Source: Meghimatium bilineatum
Taxonomy: Eukaryota; Mollusca; Gastropoda; Stylommatophora; Philomycidae
Assembly (NCBI GenBank): GCA_034231615.1
Contig: CM067315.1
Coordinates: forward strand, 9,013,915-9,077,914
DNA: 64,000 bases
Direction: 5' to 3'
The position numbers and the translations under genes are program-made. Below the pieces are notes generated by a model. That model did not search any database, was not told the DNA's origin, and saw only the letters and a list, made by a program, of their open reading frames with translations. Below are positions 1 through 10,694 of this stretch, piece after piece; position 1 is the first letter of the stretch, and the number at the start of each line of letters is the position of its first letter.

Positions 1-284
1 CACCTGAAGCCTTGGAGTTGCATGCTGTAAGTGGTACTCTTAGCAAGCAGTGTGCACTTCATTGAGAGGATTGAAGTATTTTTGGGATCATCCAAATATA
101 ATGATGTCAGTCCTCTACAACTTTTCTACTTTTTGTATCAAAATCATACCATATACTTTACAAATTAGATACAGGGGAAGGGGGGTATCTGTTTAGTATG
201 TATGTGTGTGTTTGTGGGACGGGGGTAGTAAATGAAATTCATACACTTAATTAGTTATTCTCCAGTTCTGTGACAATGAGGTAC

Positions 285-475
285 ATTGCACATCTATGGC
301 GGTGAAGGTACCAGGTTCGAATTCTGCCATAGGCAATTGTGTATCTGGACCATTCAGAAAGCAATGGAAAACTACTGAACATATTTACATTGCCTAGAAA
401 ATCACTACAGCCAAAAAATATGCTTGGTTGATGGCTACATCCTGAATAAGATATGCTAGCAATTAGTGTGCATAA
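285..475 (+). mobile_element. tRNA-derived SINE S1, damaged copy
   Basis: A B-box-like CAGGTTCGAATTC follows a shortened tRNA-like head. The body, including AGAAAGCAATGG and CTACTGAACATAT, matches the full copy at 7815-8066 on the other strand. The 3' end GATGGCTACATCCTGAAT is shared with 41590-41640. The A-box half of the head looks deleted. Confidence 0.7.
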
Positions 476-489
476 TTTTTGCAGCTATG

Positions 490-957
490 CAGTTTAGGAT
501 TTAGGTTTAGGTATGTTGATTGTCTTTGCACACCAGGCATAACCTTAGGTGCTCAGATCTCTGCTTCAGTAAATCTCTCAGGGTTTAGGGGCTGATGTTT
601 CTGTGTTTGTTAAGTGTTATTTTTGAAATTTTTGGGAGGTGTTTTCTCAGCAGGGTTGCCAGATTGCTAAAATTGATTTTTCTTACTAGTAAAATTTCTG
701 GTAAAATATGGCCAAAAATGAGACCATATTCTTAATTTAAAATACCATTTTAAGTTGACCAACAATTTTAAAAAATGACCCAATATAAATGTTATTGCCG
801 GTGATTCTTATAAATGGCCAAATTCTGGCAACCCTGTCTCTCTGTGATAAGCTGATCCTCACTCCCAATGTGCACGTTCTCGATACTGACTCATGCTCAT
901 TTACCTCAAAATCCTCTTGATCTTGCAGACTCCAAGAGTATTGAGAATGTCTGATCT
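490..957 (-). mobile_element. RNase H LINE tail, broken by a MITE
   Basis: Minus-strand translation gives C-terminal pieces like the copies at 49870-50100 and 60310-60540: a stretch resembling RDLLKxRSEHL, then a CLVC-type cysteine pair and KDN, then the 3' end. The part at 840-957 belongs to the same element upstream of the insertion at 651-836. It is a dead relic, identified by comparison with the other copies in this window. Confidence 0.55.
651..836. mobile_element. hAT-like MITE
   Basis: Terminal inverted repeats CAGGGTTGCCAGATT and its near-exact complement (ending CTGGCAACCCTG) bound 186 bp with no coding capacity. The flanking octamers TTTCTCAG and TCTCTCTG match at 6 of 8 positions, as expected for a decayed 8-bp hAT target duplication. 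It interrupts the LINE tail at 490-957. Confidence 0.7.
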
Positions 958-1134
958 GTCCATTTTATTGTACACATTAATATTTCTTAATTATTTAAGT
1001 GGATAAAATTGGTAAAAGGGGATATAGTATGCATGCCAAGCCAAGAGTGTGTTTTTAGGATGGTGAGGGGAGGGGATGTGTAAGGGGGTAGATGTTAGTG
1101 AAAGTATGTAAATTATTGCTATTTTTGTGTTGAA

Positions 1135-1445
1135 ACTTCTTCTTCTGCATTCAACATCTGTGGCGATGTTATATTGTCAGGCTTCAATATATTGTATTGA
1201 AGTTCACCGTCTTCTCCAGGTCAGAGCAGCTGCGCTATAGCTTTTGCCTCAAGTCTGTATCCTCTGGCCAGGTCTGCTGTCTCTGCTCTTTGTATATTGA
1301 GCAGTCCTGAAGTATGTGTTCCGGAGTCTGGGTTCCAGATCCACATGAACATTCATCTGTGTATGAGATCCTCAATCAGTAAAGATGACCCAACAGTCTG
1401 CAGTGGCCTGTTCTAAGGCGAAATATTTTGGTCTATTGTGTTGAC
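1135..1445 (-). mobile_element. RNase H LINE 3' end with GAA tail
   Basis: The minus strand encodes a CxCG-type run then PEHILQDCSIY and TWPEDTDL, the C-terminal Cys/His region of the RNase H LINE also seen at 12160, 48053 and 63348. After the stop the element ends in AGAAGAAGAAG (seen as CTTCTTCTTC near 1139). It is 5' truncated and carries several stops. Confidence 0.7.
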
Positions 1446-1649
1446 ACTAAATATGTGGTCCCTACTGTTCAATTCAACTGAAGGGAGCATTGATAATAAT
1501 TTCTAAAATAAATCAAATATGTTTGATACTTGATATCTGGAGTGAGTCATAGTTAGATCTTTAACTATTATGTATTACACTTATAATTAATTAGGGAATT
1601 CATGTGAAGTACAGAATTGTCCTATTAGAAACTGACAGATAACATTTTT

Positions 1650-1800
1650 TTAAATTCGCTTTTAAACTCCCACTGGATCTCTCTTGTAACAGGACAATAG
1701 TCATACTAGATTTCCAGCAGGATATAGTCCAGAGAAAGGAATGCAGGAAGTGCATTGGGTTGCCGTTTTATTTGTGTCAATGGCACTTCCTATCCGTCTT
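1650..1800 (-). mobile_element. GAA-tailed dispersed repeat type B
   Basis: It matches the roughly 150-bp repeat best seen at 54440-54598: GGACTACATCCTGCTGGAAA, then a block with CTGTTACAAGAGAGATCC, then GAGTTTGAGAATGAACG. The GAA tail is decayed in this copy. There is no coding capacity. Confidence 0.6.
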
Positions 1801-2114
1801 TTGCTGCTGTGATCGTTTAACAAACAGTAACCTACATTTTGCTTGACTTAACACCTTTCTAATAAAATGTCACGACCATGTTGTACAGGTGTTAAAGGGA
1901 AAGCACCCAGATTTGTTAACAATTGCTACAGTAGACGGCTCTCGGGTTACGGAACATGTGTTACGGTTTATATAATTTATAGATGTATGCAAATTTGTTG
2001 CAACGAAATGTGAACAATGAGAAATGTAACAGTTGTTTACTGGTAGCTTGTTTCATCAGAGGCAGACTTTAGTAAAACTGCCTACCGGTATACAAATGAA
2101 AAATATTCTATTTT

Positions 2115-2370
2115 CTGCATTTGTTCTTTAACCCATGCAGATCAGCAGGATGTAGTCTGGAGAACTGCAGCATTGTGTTTTGGCTACAATATTTGCACAT
2201 TTCTGTATGACACATCCAACTTCAGCATGGCTTCTGGATCACTTCGACCTTCTATAGGATGGGATCACCAACCACATCCCCAAAACCTCCTTGGTTGCCT
2301 CTTGCAGCATTTATGGCAGGTGACATCATTGATATTCTTTGCTTCCCTTGAGAGCCTGGCAACAAAAAAG
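2115..2370 (-). mobile_element. GAA-tailed dispersed repeat type A
   Basis: It is a diverged copy of the 278-bp element at 53281-53558, read on the minus strand: GGTTTTGGGG, GGGATGGGATC-like, TCCAGAAGCCATGCTGAAG and a terminal CTGATCTGCATG. The 96-residue open frame here is incidental. A type B fragment follows at 2490-2640. Confidence 0.6.
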
Positions 2371-3045
2371 TCTAATGAATTAGCAGTCATTGATGATTTG
2401 GTCCCTATAGACTGTACATGTAACAATATGCAGACATATTTCCTTCAACTGCCTTCAAAATGAATAGTGGAATATACTTTTTTATCTCGTTCATTCTAAA
2501 ACTCCTACTAGATAACTCCTGTGGCCTGACAATGATCCTACTATATTTCTAGCAGGATGTAGTCCAGAGAACGTACCTGTATATGCATTGTGTTGTCGTT
2601 TTATTTGCACTAATAGTCAGACACATCCAACGTTGGTGATGTAATTAATATGTTCAGTGTTTTTTTTTTTACCACTCTCACTGAATGGTGACGTCCACAG
2701 CCACATCGCTAGTTGGCCAGTCTTATGCCGCTACCTGTGTTCATACTGCATGCTGGTCACCGATCTCAAACGTTAGCTATGGTCAAACTTGCTTGACCTT
2801 TTTTTTTCTGCTGTCTGTGTTGCTAATGACTTATCTAAAGATGTACACAGATACTTTGTAAAAAAAAAAAAGGTAAAAAGTAGTTATGAAACAGACCAAT
2901 TAAAAATTACTTTTCATTATTCATTGCATGTTTAATCCGCAATCATTATACATCACATGTGGAAAACAATGTTGTAACTAACCATTAATGAGTTGCATTA
3001 ATCAATCTTTAATTTATTGCATGTAACAGATTGTTCATGTGTATT

Positions 3046-3771
3046 GTTTAATATAACTCGCTGTTCTTATGTAACATGTGGTATAACTGGCTGTTCTTAT
3101 GTAACATAGTATAACTGGCTGTTCTTATGTAACATAGTACAACTCGCTGTTCTTATGTAACATGGAATAACTGGCTGTTCTTATGTAACATGGAATAACT
3201 GGCTGTTCTTATGTAACATGGAATAACTGGCTGTTCTTATGTAAAATATGGTATAACTGGCTGTTCTTATGTAACATGGTATAACTGGCTGCTCTTATGT
3301 AACATGGTATAACTGGCTGCTCTTATGTAACATAGTACAACTCGCTGTTCTTATGTAACATGGTATAACTGGCTGTTCTTATGTAACATGGTATAACTGG
3401 CTGCTCTTATGTAACATGGTATAACTGGCTGTTCTTATGTAACATGGTATAACTGGCTGCTCTTATGTAACATGGTATAACTGGCTGTTTGTATGTAACA
3501 TGATATAATTGGTTGTTTTTATGTAACATGGTATAACTGGCTGTTCTTATGTAACATGGTATAACTGGCTGCTCTTATGTAACATGGTATAACTGGCTGT
3601 TCTTATGTAACATGGTATAACTGGCTGCTCTTATGTAACATGGTATAACTGGCTGTTCTTATGTAACATGGTATAACTGGCTGCTCTTATGTAACATGGT
3701 ATAACTGGCTGTTTGTATGTAACATGATATAATTGGTTGTTTTTATGTAACATATGGTTATAGCTGGTTGT
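3046..3771. repeat. 28-bp minisatellite, about 26 copies
   Basis: The unit is about 28 bp (GGCTGTTCTTATGTAACATG plus GTATAACT), with variants CTGCTC and CTGTTTG recurring in an alternating order that suggests higher-order units. Degenerate copies with TTCACATGTAACATGG reappear at 4110-4160, 4735-4820 and 5120-5460, so the original array was larger. Confidence 0.95.
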
Positions 3772-3789
3772 ACGGCAGGAAAACATGGG

Positions 3790-4045
3790 CAATGTATATG
3801 TACCCAAGAGAGAAGGCGAAACAACTTTCACATGGGTAGAATTTTTAGTTAGGTGGCAGGACAAAGATCAGGAATGGTATAAGGACAACGGAGAAAGGAT
3901 AGCAGATAATTCAAGGGCTGCACAACTAAAATGACACATGACAACATTCGGTGGTGGGCATGTGATTCCTTGTATATACTGTGGAAACATTTTTATGGTT
4001 CAGATTGGTCTTGTGAGTCACATCCATCATCACCATGGATCGTAG
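3790..4045 (+). mobile_element. LINE C-terminal zinc-finger relic
   Basis: Plus-strand translation contains VIPCIYCGNIFMVQIGLVSH followed by several His residues. This is a C2H2-type finger of the kind found at the C terminus of some non-LTR retrotransposon ORF2 proteins, and it matches the finger encoded at 38150-38446. It is frameshifted and lies inside the broken 28-bp array. Confidence 0.55.
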
Positions 4046-4139
4046 ATTATATTTTTTATAGCACAGCAATAGTACTATCATCTGGATAGACGGAAATTTT
4101 CCTACACTACTAACTGGCTGTTCACATCTGACATGGTAT

Positions 4140-4440
4140 AACATTTCACATGTTATGATATTGTTGTTCATCTCAAGTGATGATGACAATTTGTTACATT
4201 CATTTTTGGAAGTTCAGTTAGAATTATGACCTTGACTATCTATGAATTCGAATATAGCTAGTAGGACTTATTCTGGCCGCAAATGTCCTTGGACAAACCG
4301 GGTATGGGATGATGACTAGATGGTTTTTCGTCTACCCATGACTTTCTAGCTACTCACCGCTGTTGAGCTGTTGCTTTTCTCTTCTTTTCACAAGATGATG
4401 CGACTTTTTATGACTGTACAGCACCATGTAGCTCTATTTT
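4140..4440 (-). mobile_element. LINE C-terminal zinc-finger relic, inverted
   Basis: The minus strand matches 38150-38446 at the DNA level, including the segments for KKRRKAT-like basic residues and the C2H2 finger. It faces the related fragment at 3790-4045 in the opposite orientation. It is degraded and makes no protein. Confidence 0.5.
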
Positions 4441-4817
4441 GTGCTTGTTCACAGGCTTTCAGTGAGACCTTTAACGAGTCCTTATAGCATTTCTTTTAGA
4501 TACCTTGAGAATGCGTGCATGCCCTTCTGAAACTCACCATAGCAATGTACCTTTGGCAGGCAATGATCTGGCATAGGTACCACATGGCCTGCCCAATGAA
4601 TCTGTGTCTGCATTGGAATATTGGCATTGCTCGGAATACCAGACAGTGGTATCCGGAATCATGTCTTGCCATCTGCTGTTGATAACTTTTCTGAGAAAGT
4701 GATTCAGATCCTCATGTGTCTGTAATGATGTAACTGGATTTTCACATGTAAATGTGGTATAACTGTTCACATGTGACATACCCGGTATAACTGTTCACAT
4801 GTGGCATACCCAGTATA

Positions 4818-5060
4818 ACTTCTGCATTCATTCTCAAACTCCTGCAGATTAGTAGGATGTACTCCGGAGAACAGAATGTGTGTCATGGTTTACTCTGCCT
4901 GACACATATGACTTAAGCTGACATCTGGGTCACTTTGGCCCTATATGAGGTGGGAAAGTCAACTCCACCTCATAACTCCCTTAGTCACCTCTTACATCAT
5001 GCATGGAAAGTAAACAGTGTTGCTATTCTTTGCTTTTGTGTCCAGAAACACACGGATGAC
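4818..5060 (-). mobile_element. GAA-tailed dispersed repeat type A
   Basis: The plus strand shows the complement of the type A 3' end (TTCATTCTCAAACTCCTGCA), then GATGTACTCCGGAGAAC, then the body up to GTTGCTATTCTTTGC. It separates remnants of the 28-bp array, so it inserted into that array. Confidence 0.75.
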
Positions 5061-5119
5061 ATGATATGGATAGACTTTGAGTAGATAGCATGCCAATATA
5101 GTGAGCTGTCCTCTTGTGA

Positions 5120-5455
5120 AAGCCCCATATGTAACATGGTGTAACTAATTGTTCACATGTAATGTATGACTGTTCACATGTAAAATGGCGTTACTGTTTA
5201 CTGTAACATATAACTTCACATGTAACATGATATTACTGTTCACATGTAACTTGGTATTACTGTTCACATGTAAATGTGGTATAATCAATTGTTCACATAT
5301 TCTGCAACTATCTTTTCACAAGTAACATGATTTAACTAACTGTTCACAAGTAACATATGCTATAGTTGGCTGGTCATATGTAACATATGCTTAATTGATT
5401 GTGACATGTTATAATAGTGAGCTGGTGACAGGTAAAAGATTGTGACATGTTACAG
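5120..5455. repeat. Degenerate GTTCACATGTAACATG array
   Basis: There are about ten irregular copies of a 25-30 bp unit centred on GTTCACATGTAACATG. It is a decayed relative of the 28-bp array at 3046-3771. Confidence 0.75.
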
Positions 5456-5460
5456 TGAAC

Positions 5461-5886
5461 TAATTTAATTCATTCATTTTCCTTTTGAACTGAAGTTAGC
5501 GCATAGGGCAGAGGTCAGATCTCGCCAATTCTGTCTGTTCAAAACTATTCTGTGCAGTTCTTGAATAGTATGAATATTGATTGCTTTATTTTCTCTAAGT
5601 ATTGTTCTTCTGAGTGTTTCTTTTGGTCTACCCCTTGCTCTTTTGCCTGTAAGTATCCATTCAAGTCATTGGTGTTGTATTCTGTTGGTGTCTGCACGTA
5701 GGACATGCCCGATGTAGGACCAACGGTGTTTTCTGATAACATCTGTGATGAAATTTTGATGTGTCTCTTCTCTGATTTTATCATTCAATTTGAATTCACT
5801 CCAATGGGTGTTAGTTATCATACGAAGACATTTGTTCTCGAAACTCATTAATTTATTTTTCGAAGATAAAGAGCTTTTCCAGCTCT
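5461..5886 (-). mobile_element. RTE-like LINE tail with AATG repeat end
   Basis: The minus strand encodes the ORF2 C terminus: MSFENKCLRMITNTHW, then [20 protein letters not shown], then a frameshift to [18 protein letters not shown]. The same element occurs at 18102-18841 and 50488-50750. Its 3' end is AATGAATGAATTAAATT. Flanks share ACAGTGAACT, the unit of the array it entered, so the duplication cannot be told from the array itself. It is 5' truncated. Confidence 0.8.
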
Positions 5887-6105
5887 CACAGTGAACTGGT
5901 GACAGGTAAATGATTTGACATGTTACAGTGAACTGGTGACAGGTAAATGATTTGACATGTTACAGTGAACTGGTGACAGGTAAATGATTTGACATGTTAC
6001 AGTGAACTGGTGACGGGTAAAAGATTGTGACATGTTACAGTGAGCTGGTGACAGGTAAAAGATTGTGACATGTTACAGTGAACTGGTGACAGGTAAATGA
6101 TGAGT
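5887..6105. repeat. 37-bp minisatellite, about 6 copies
   Basis: The unit is ACAGTGAACTGGTGACAGGT plus AAATGATTTGACATGTT, with a variant carrying AAAAGATTGTG. Copies of the same unit lie at 5400-5460 on the other side of the LINE at 5461-5886, so that LINE split the array. Confidence 0.9.
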
Positions 6106-6649
6106 AACCAAAATCAATATTTTAATCATTTCAATGTTACAGAGAAATAAACAGATCATATGATTGACTAGCACAGTGTTGCCATTACATAATTATTTTC
6201 GGCCTGTTAACGTTTTTATATATTTTCTATTTCCATTGAAGTTCCTCATGTTTTTCAGTTTTCTTTTTAAGGGTGTAAAAAATGCTATGATTAAATGACA
6301 GCATATTTCAGGATCAACATTATTATAGATAGCATTGGTAAAGTGAAACTTATCTAAGTTTTTCATATTTGGTTGTTGGTAAAGTGAAACTTATTATAAG
6401 TTTGTCATATTTGGGTGTTGGTAAACACCAAAGGGAATATTCGCTCTGACTTCCATCTACAGGTCATCGTTGCTGTTATTGAATCGATGATATAACAGAA
6501 CTTCCTGCATGTTTTATTTAATGTATTACTGAATGATGTTTTACAGCGGAATCCTTTTATGTAGCTAATGTCCATGTATAACAACACTTTTCAAAATCTC
6601 CAATTACATTTATTCAATATTTTATATTGCGAGTTTCTGTAATTAAATA

Positions 6650-6750
6650 TTTTGTCAGTCTGGACCACTTTGTTATAATGTGATTTGACTATAATTCCAG
6701 CAGTAAGTTGTAGAGTGAAATCCCATTATAACAACTTGCTTGATTTGCAG
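6650..6750. mobile_element. Fragments of a pogo-like MITE
   Basis: CTTTGTTATAATGTGATTTG and GTGAAATCCCATTATAACAA match the ends of the MITEs at 29906 and 32528. The internal part is missing. The preceding 6106-6650 shows no recognisable gene or repeat apart from a 40-bp duplication around 6335 and 6375. Confidence 0.5.
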
Positions 6751-6765
6751 CAATTATAAAAGTAT

Positions 6766-6987
6766 TTAACCCCTCAGCTACGGAGGTATTCTTAAGGATA
6801 TGATGAAAAGCCACTGTCATTTTGCAAAGATCCTCCTCTTCTTATCTTCCCAGGGGAAAAAATCCATCTGGAAACTTATAATAAAGTATCCAGACGAATT
6901 GTCTCCAGGGGAAACTAATAAGTTCTCAGCAAATGGCAGCAACCCCTCATTGTATCCTTAAGGATACCTCAGCAGCTATGAGGTTAA
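6766..6987. mobile_element. piggyBac-like MITE with TTAA target sites
   Basis: Inverted repeats of about 32 bp start CCCCTCAGCTACGGAGGTAT and end with the complement of CCTCATAGCTGCTGAGGTAT. Both then continue with YCTTAAGGATA. Each end abuts TTAA, the target of piggyBac transposases. The 222-bp element has no transposase and would depend on another copy. Superfamily assignment rests on TTAA plus the C-rich terminus. Confidence 0.75.
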
Positions 6988-7269
6988 CAGCACTGATTTT
7001 AAAGTATGATTCTTGATTAGAGATCAGCAATGCAGTAAGTAGAGGGGAATTCCCATAAGTACACTGCTCTTCATTCCATCAGCCCTCCCGTCGGGTTTAA
7101 ATTCAAAAGTTCCTGTCAGATGTTGATTATGTAATCTTTAGATCTTTCCAAAGAAAGCTCACTTTTCCCCCTCTTGACTGGCTCATAACTCCCATTCTTT
7201 GTACAGTATATCCAGATGAATAATCTTGAACAGAATCTTGGTCTGCTTAAAAAAATAATAATAATAATA

Positions 7270-7440
7270 AGACCTATAACCTGTCAGGGTCGTATGGGTA
7301 CCACACGCTGGAAAGATCAGCACAAAAAACCCTCAAAATACCTCTGTCATCAGCCATTCGGAGCAGTTTAGAAAGTCATGCCCAGACCATTCCTTGATGT
7401 GATCAGTCCAGGATTTTCTATGTCTGCCTCTTTTCCCTCC
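7270..7440 (-). mobile_element. Weak LINE tail relic
   Basis: The plus strand (GTCGTATGGGTACCAC, CCTTGATGTGATCAGTCCAG) resembles 39140-39300, which is next to an RT fragment. The similarity is patchy. The 6988-7800 stretch otherwise shows only short A-rich runs and an AAT microsatellite near 7250. Confidence 0.3.
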
Positions 7441-7814
7441 AAAAAAAAGATCATTGGAAGTACTCAAGAGACATTTCATTGGAAGGAATATGGATAATTA
7501 GAAAAATAGATTTCATTCTTTGAAACAATTTTTATTAGTTAAGTAGATATACTTTAGATTATTAGACATTAATTAGAGCTTCAACTGGAGTTGTTTAACA
7601 TCACTCATAGACACCATTTTTTTAATTACTTATGTGTGAATATTTTTGATGTTAGAAGTAATGTATGTAGCAGCTTATATTAGTATACATGCGCATGCGG
7701 TCAGTGGAAAGGTCTCACTGTTTTCCAATTAGACAACCATTTTGTGAGGGTCTTACTATTAATCTATGAAGACCAACCATATGCAAGGGTAAACTTTGAG
7801 TAGATTAAAAAAAA

Positions 7815-8066
7815 TTGGTAGCATATCCAATTCAGGATGTGGCTTTGTTTGATTGGTTGCTGATCCAGCGGTCCATGGGCTCATGCCCTTTGACCCACGA
7901 GGACGTGGCTTTCAACCCAGCATTTGTTGGCTGTGGTGATTTTCTAGGCAATATAAATATGTTCAGTAGTTTGCCATTGCTTTCTGAACGGTCCGGATGT
8001 AAAATTGCTAGTGGCGGGGATCGAACTCTGTACCTTGGCTCTGTACCACTTCGCCACAGAGACGGA
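7815..8066 (-). mobile_element. tRNA-derived SINE S1, near full length
   Basis: Read on the minus strand it starts with a tRNA-like head: A box TGGCGAAGTGGT and B box GAGTTCGATCCC about 30 bp apart. The body has TTCAGAAAGCAATGGCAAAC and GCCTAGAAAATCACCACAGC, then AAAGGGCATGAGCCCATGG, and it ends near GATATGCTACCAATT. The A/B spacing fits an internal Pol III promoter. The 126-residue frame over it is incidental. Confidence 0.85.
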
Positions 8067-8299
8067 CAGCGTGCCAATATAGTGAGCTATCCTCCTGTGG
8101 ATGCACCACAGCATTTCATCTATAAATTATGTTTTCTTTGGGGTGTAAAATTCAGAGAACCTAGCATTGTACATTATACTAGAAGAATCAGATGAGTTTC
8201 AAATCTGACCATGCTCCTAACTGTCAATGTATACATGGTGCCTGGCTGTACACATGGTGTGTGGTGAAAATTAACTAAGTGCAGGACATGACAATTGCC

Positions 8300-8610
8300 T
8301 GAGGTTGGTTGGTTGCTGATCAAGCGGTCTTTGGGCTCATGCCCTTTGACTCAATGCCATTCAAATGGCATTATATTGCTGGGAGTAACAACTGCCTGAG
8401 AGAGCGCAGAATCAAGTAAACATGCCAGCCCTAGAGTGTACCTTTGGATGGTGATGAATGCATAGCTCTCTGCCCCACAAATCCCAGTGACCCTGGCCAA
8501 GTTCTGGGTTGCTATGGACACCTCTGCCAGGTAAAGATTATTGGCATAGAAGCTGAAGCTCATGGGTCCAACTCTACATGTTGCGGATGGGTAGAAAAGC
8601 CACAAAACAC
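8300..8610. repeat. S1-related dispersed fragment
   Basis: TTGGGCTCATGCCCTTTGAC and AATGGCATTATATTGCTGGG recur together at 27215-27285, and the first block also at 19165-19240 and 19430-19500. It appears to be a SINE segment with AACC-type ends. No gene is visible. Confidence 0.5.
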
Positions 8611-8739
8611 CTAAAATTTACTTCCTATGTAGAGGATTTTTTTTATCTCACTGCTCAGAGCTGAAGCCTGAATATGAAAATATATCCCTGGAGAAGATAC
8701 TCCATTGCATCTATTTTATCTATTCGCTAAGCCCTTTGT

Positions 8740-9845
8740 TGCCTTTCAGTGTCAAGGGTAGAAGAGTTTTCTGGAGATGGCCCTCATGTGTGTTGAGTAT
8801 ATTGTGGAGTTTGTTGCCACTTTTATTTCGGTGGTCCATCGTTTTCATGTCTGGCCTCTTCTAGTCTGCTTTTACTGTATCTGTGTAGCATAGCTTCCTG
8901 TGGTATGCTGTCTGATGGTTGTCTGCTTATGTGTGCAAACCATTTTATCTGTTGTCTCTTAATATATTCCAAGATTGGGGAAGTGCCATTTCTTTGTCTA
9001 ATGTTCTCATTCCTCTCTTTTAGCGATATTCCTAGGATTCTGCGTAAGCATGCCATTTCAGCTGTCACAAGTTTACATCTGTCGCCCATTTTTAGTATTG
9101 GTAGCACAGCATTGGCATAATAATCATTTTGAATAGTGTTATTTTGGTGTTTAAATCTACATTTTTGTTTCTGAAGATTAGTGTCATTTGTCCTAGGGAT
9201 TGGTATGCTTTACTACATCTATTGTGTATTTCTATGCTGCTCCTGCCATCTGTTGTTATATTGCTTCCTAAGTACAATGGTATTTAGAAGCCACCCTTCA
9301 TTTAATTTTAGTAATTTCAAAATTTCAATGTTTTTCTTTTTCTCTGTCCACAATATTTATAGGATTTTTCTGAAGCACTTAATTTCAAATAAATATATTC
9401 TTTTGGATATTGTCTTGTTTAAAGTCCAAGTCTCGCATTCATATGTTGTCACTGGGAAAACACATATCTTACAAGGGTTATTTTAGTATATTTACTACTT
9501 TGCTATAGCTTTCTCATTTTTGTTAATTTTTGAGTGTTACAATTGCGAGTCGTCTTCTAATCTCCGGAACTGTTTATATTTGCTCCCAGATATTCAATTT
9601 TCTTTTACACATTCTAGTTCTATATTGTCAATGTTGATTATTGGTTAGATCTTTGTTTTGTCCTTGTCATAATTTTTGGTTTATGTACGCTTAGGTGTAT
9701 ATTTTGGATCTCGCAGTATTTCTTTGTTGTTGTGTTTAGCTGTTTCAGTCCCGCAGGATGTGTAGTAAGGAGGACTGTGTCATCTGCGTATCTTATTTTT
9801 GAAATTTTATACCCACCAATATTTAATTTGATCATTACCCACATA
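8740..9845 (-). mobile_element. LINE reverse transcriptase relic
   Basis: Minus-strand frames, interrupted by shifts, run from ISKIRYADDTVLLTTHPAG (the YADD catalytic box) through YLGSNITTDGRSSIEI and IMPMLCYQ to EMACLRRILGISLKERNENI and IKWFAHISRQPSDSIPQEA. This is the order expected for RT motif C, the thumb and the C-terminal tail. It is the same family as 34790-35622 but older. Confidence 0.85.
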
Positions 9846-9906
9846 AAACTTACTAATAGTTGGCCTATATTTGATCATAGAGTCAAGCAGGTCTAATTTG
9901 ATTCTT

Positions 9907-10563
9907 GGAATTTATATATGTAGCTTAAATCTGACTAAATTTAATTATTATAATTTATATATGTAGCTTAAATCTGACTAAATTTAATTATTATAATTTA
10001 TATATGTAGCTTAAATCTGACTAAATTTAATTATTATAATTTATATATGTAGCTTAAATCTGACTAAATTTAATTATTATAATTTATATATGTAGCTTAA
10101 ATCTGACTAAATTTAATTATTATAATTTATATATGTAGCTTAAATCTGACTAAATTTAATTATTATAATTTATATATGTAGCTTAAATCTGACTAAATTT
10201 AATTATTATAATTTATATATGTAGCTTAAATCTGACTAAATTTAATTATTATAATTTATATATGTAGCTTAAATCTGACTAAATTTAATTATTATAATTT
10301 ATATATGTAGCTTAAATCTGACTAAATTTAATTATTATAATTTATATATGTAGCTTAAATCTGACTAAATTTAATTATTATAATTTATATATGTAGCTTA
10401 AATCTGACTAAATTTAATTATTATAATTTATATATGTAGCTTAAATCTGACTAAATTTAATTATTATAATTTATATATGTAGCTTAAATCTGACTAAATT
10501 TAATTATTATAATTTATATATGTAGCTTAAATCTGACTAAATTTAATTATTATAATTTATATA
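9907..10563. repeat. 43-bp near-perfect satellite, about 15 copies
   Basis: The unit TTATATATGTAGCTTAAATC plus TGACTAAATTTAATTATTATAAT repeats every 43 bp. I see no variation between internal copies. It is AT-rich and contains no open frame. Such homogeneity contrasts with every other array in the window. Confidence 0.97.
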
Positions 10564-10694
10564 TAGATCTTAGCTTGGTATAAATTACTTTTTCACTAAA
10601 TGCTGCTGTAAAACTTAAGCTATTGGAAACTTATTTTTACAATTTTACAGTATAAAATGAGATTCATTTGAGAGGTAATGTGAGCCTTGAGGTC

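Noticed and set aside
3046-3771. A CRISPR-like array
   Set aside because: The units are contiguous with no unique spacers, and this is animal DNA. The same holds for the other arrays.
7815-8195. A 126-residue frame
   Set aside because: It covers the S1 SINE in reverse; the tRNA-like boxes explain the sequence better.
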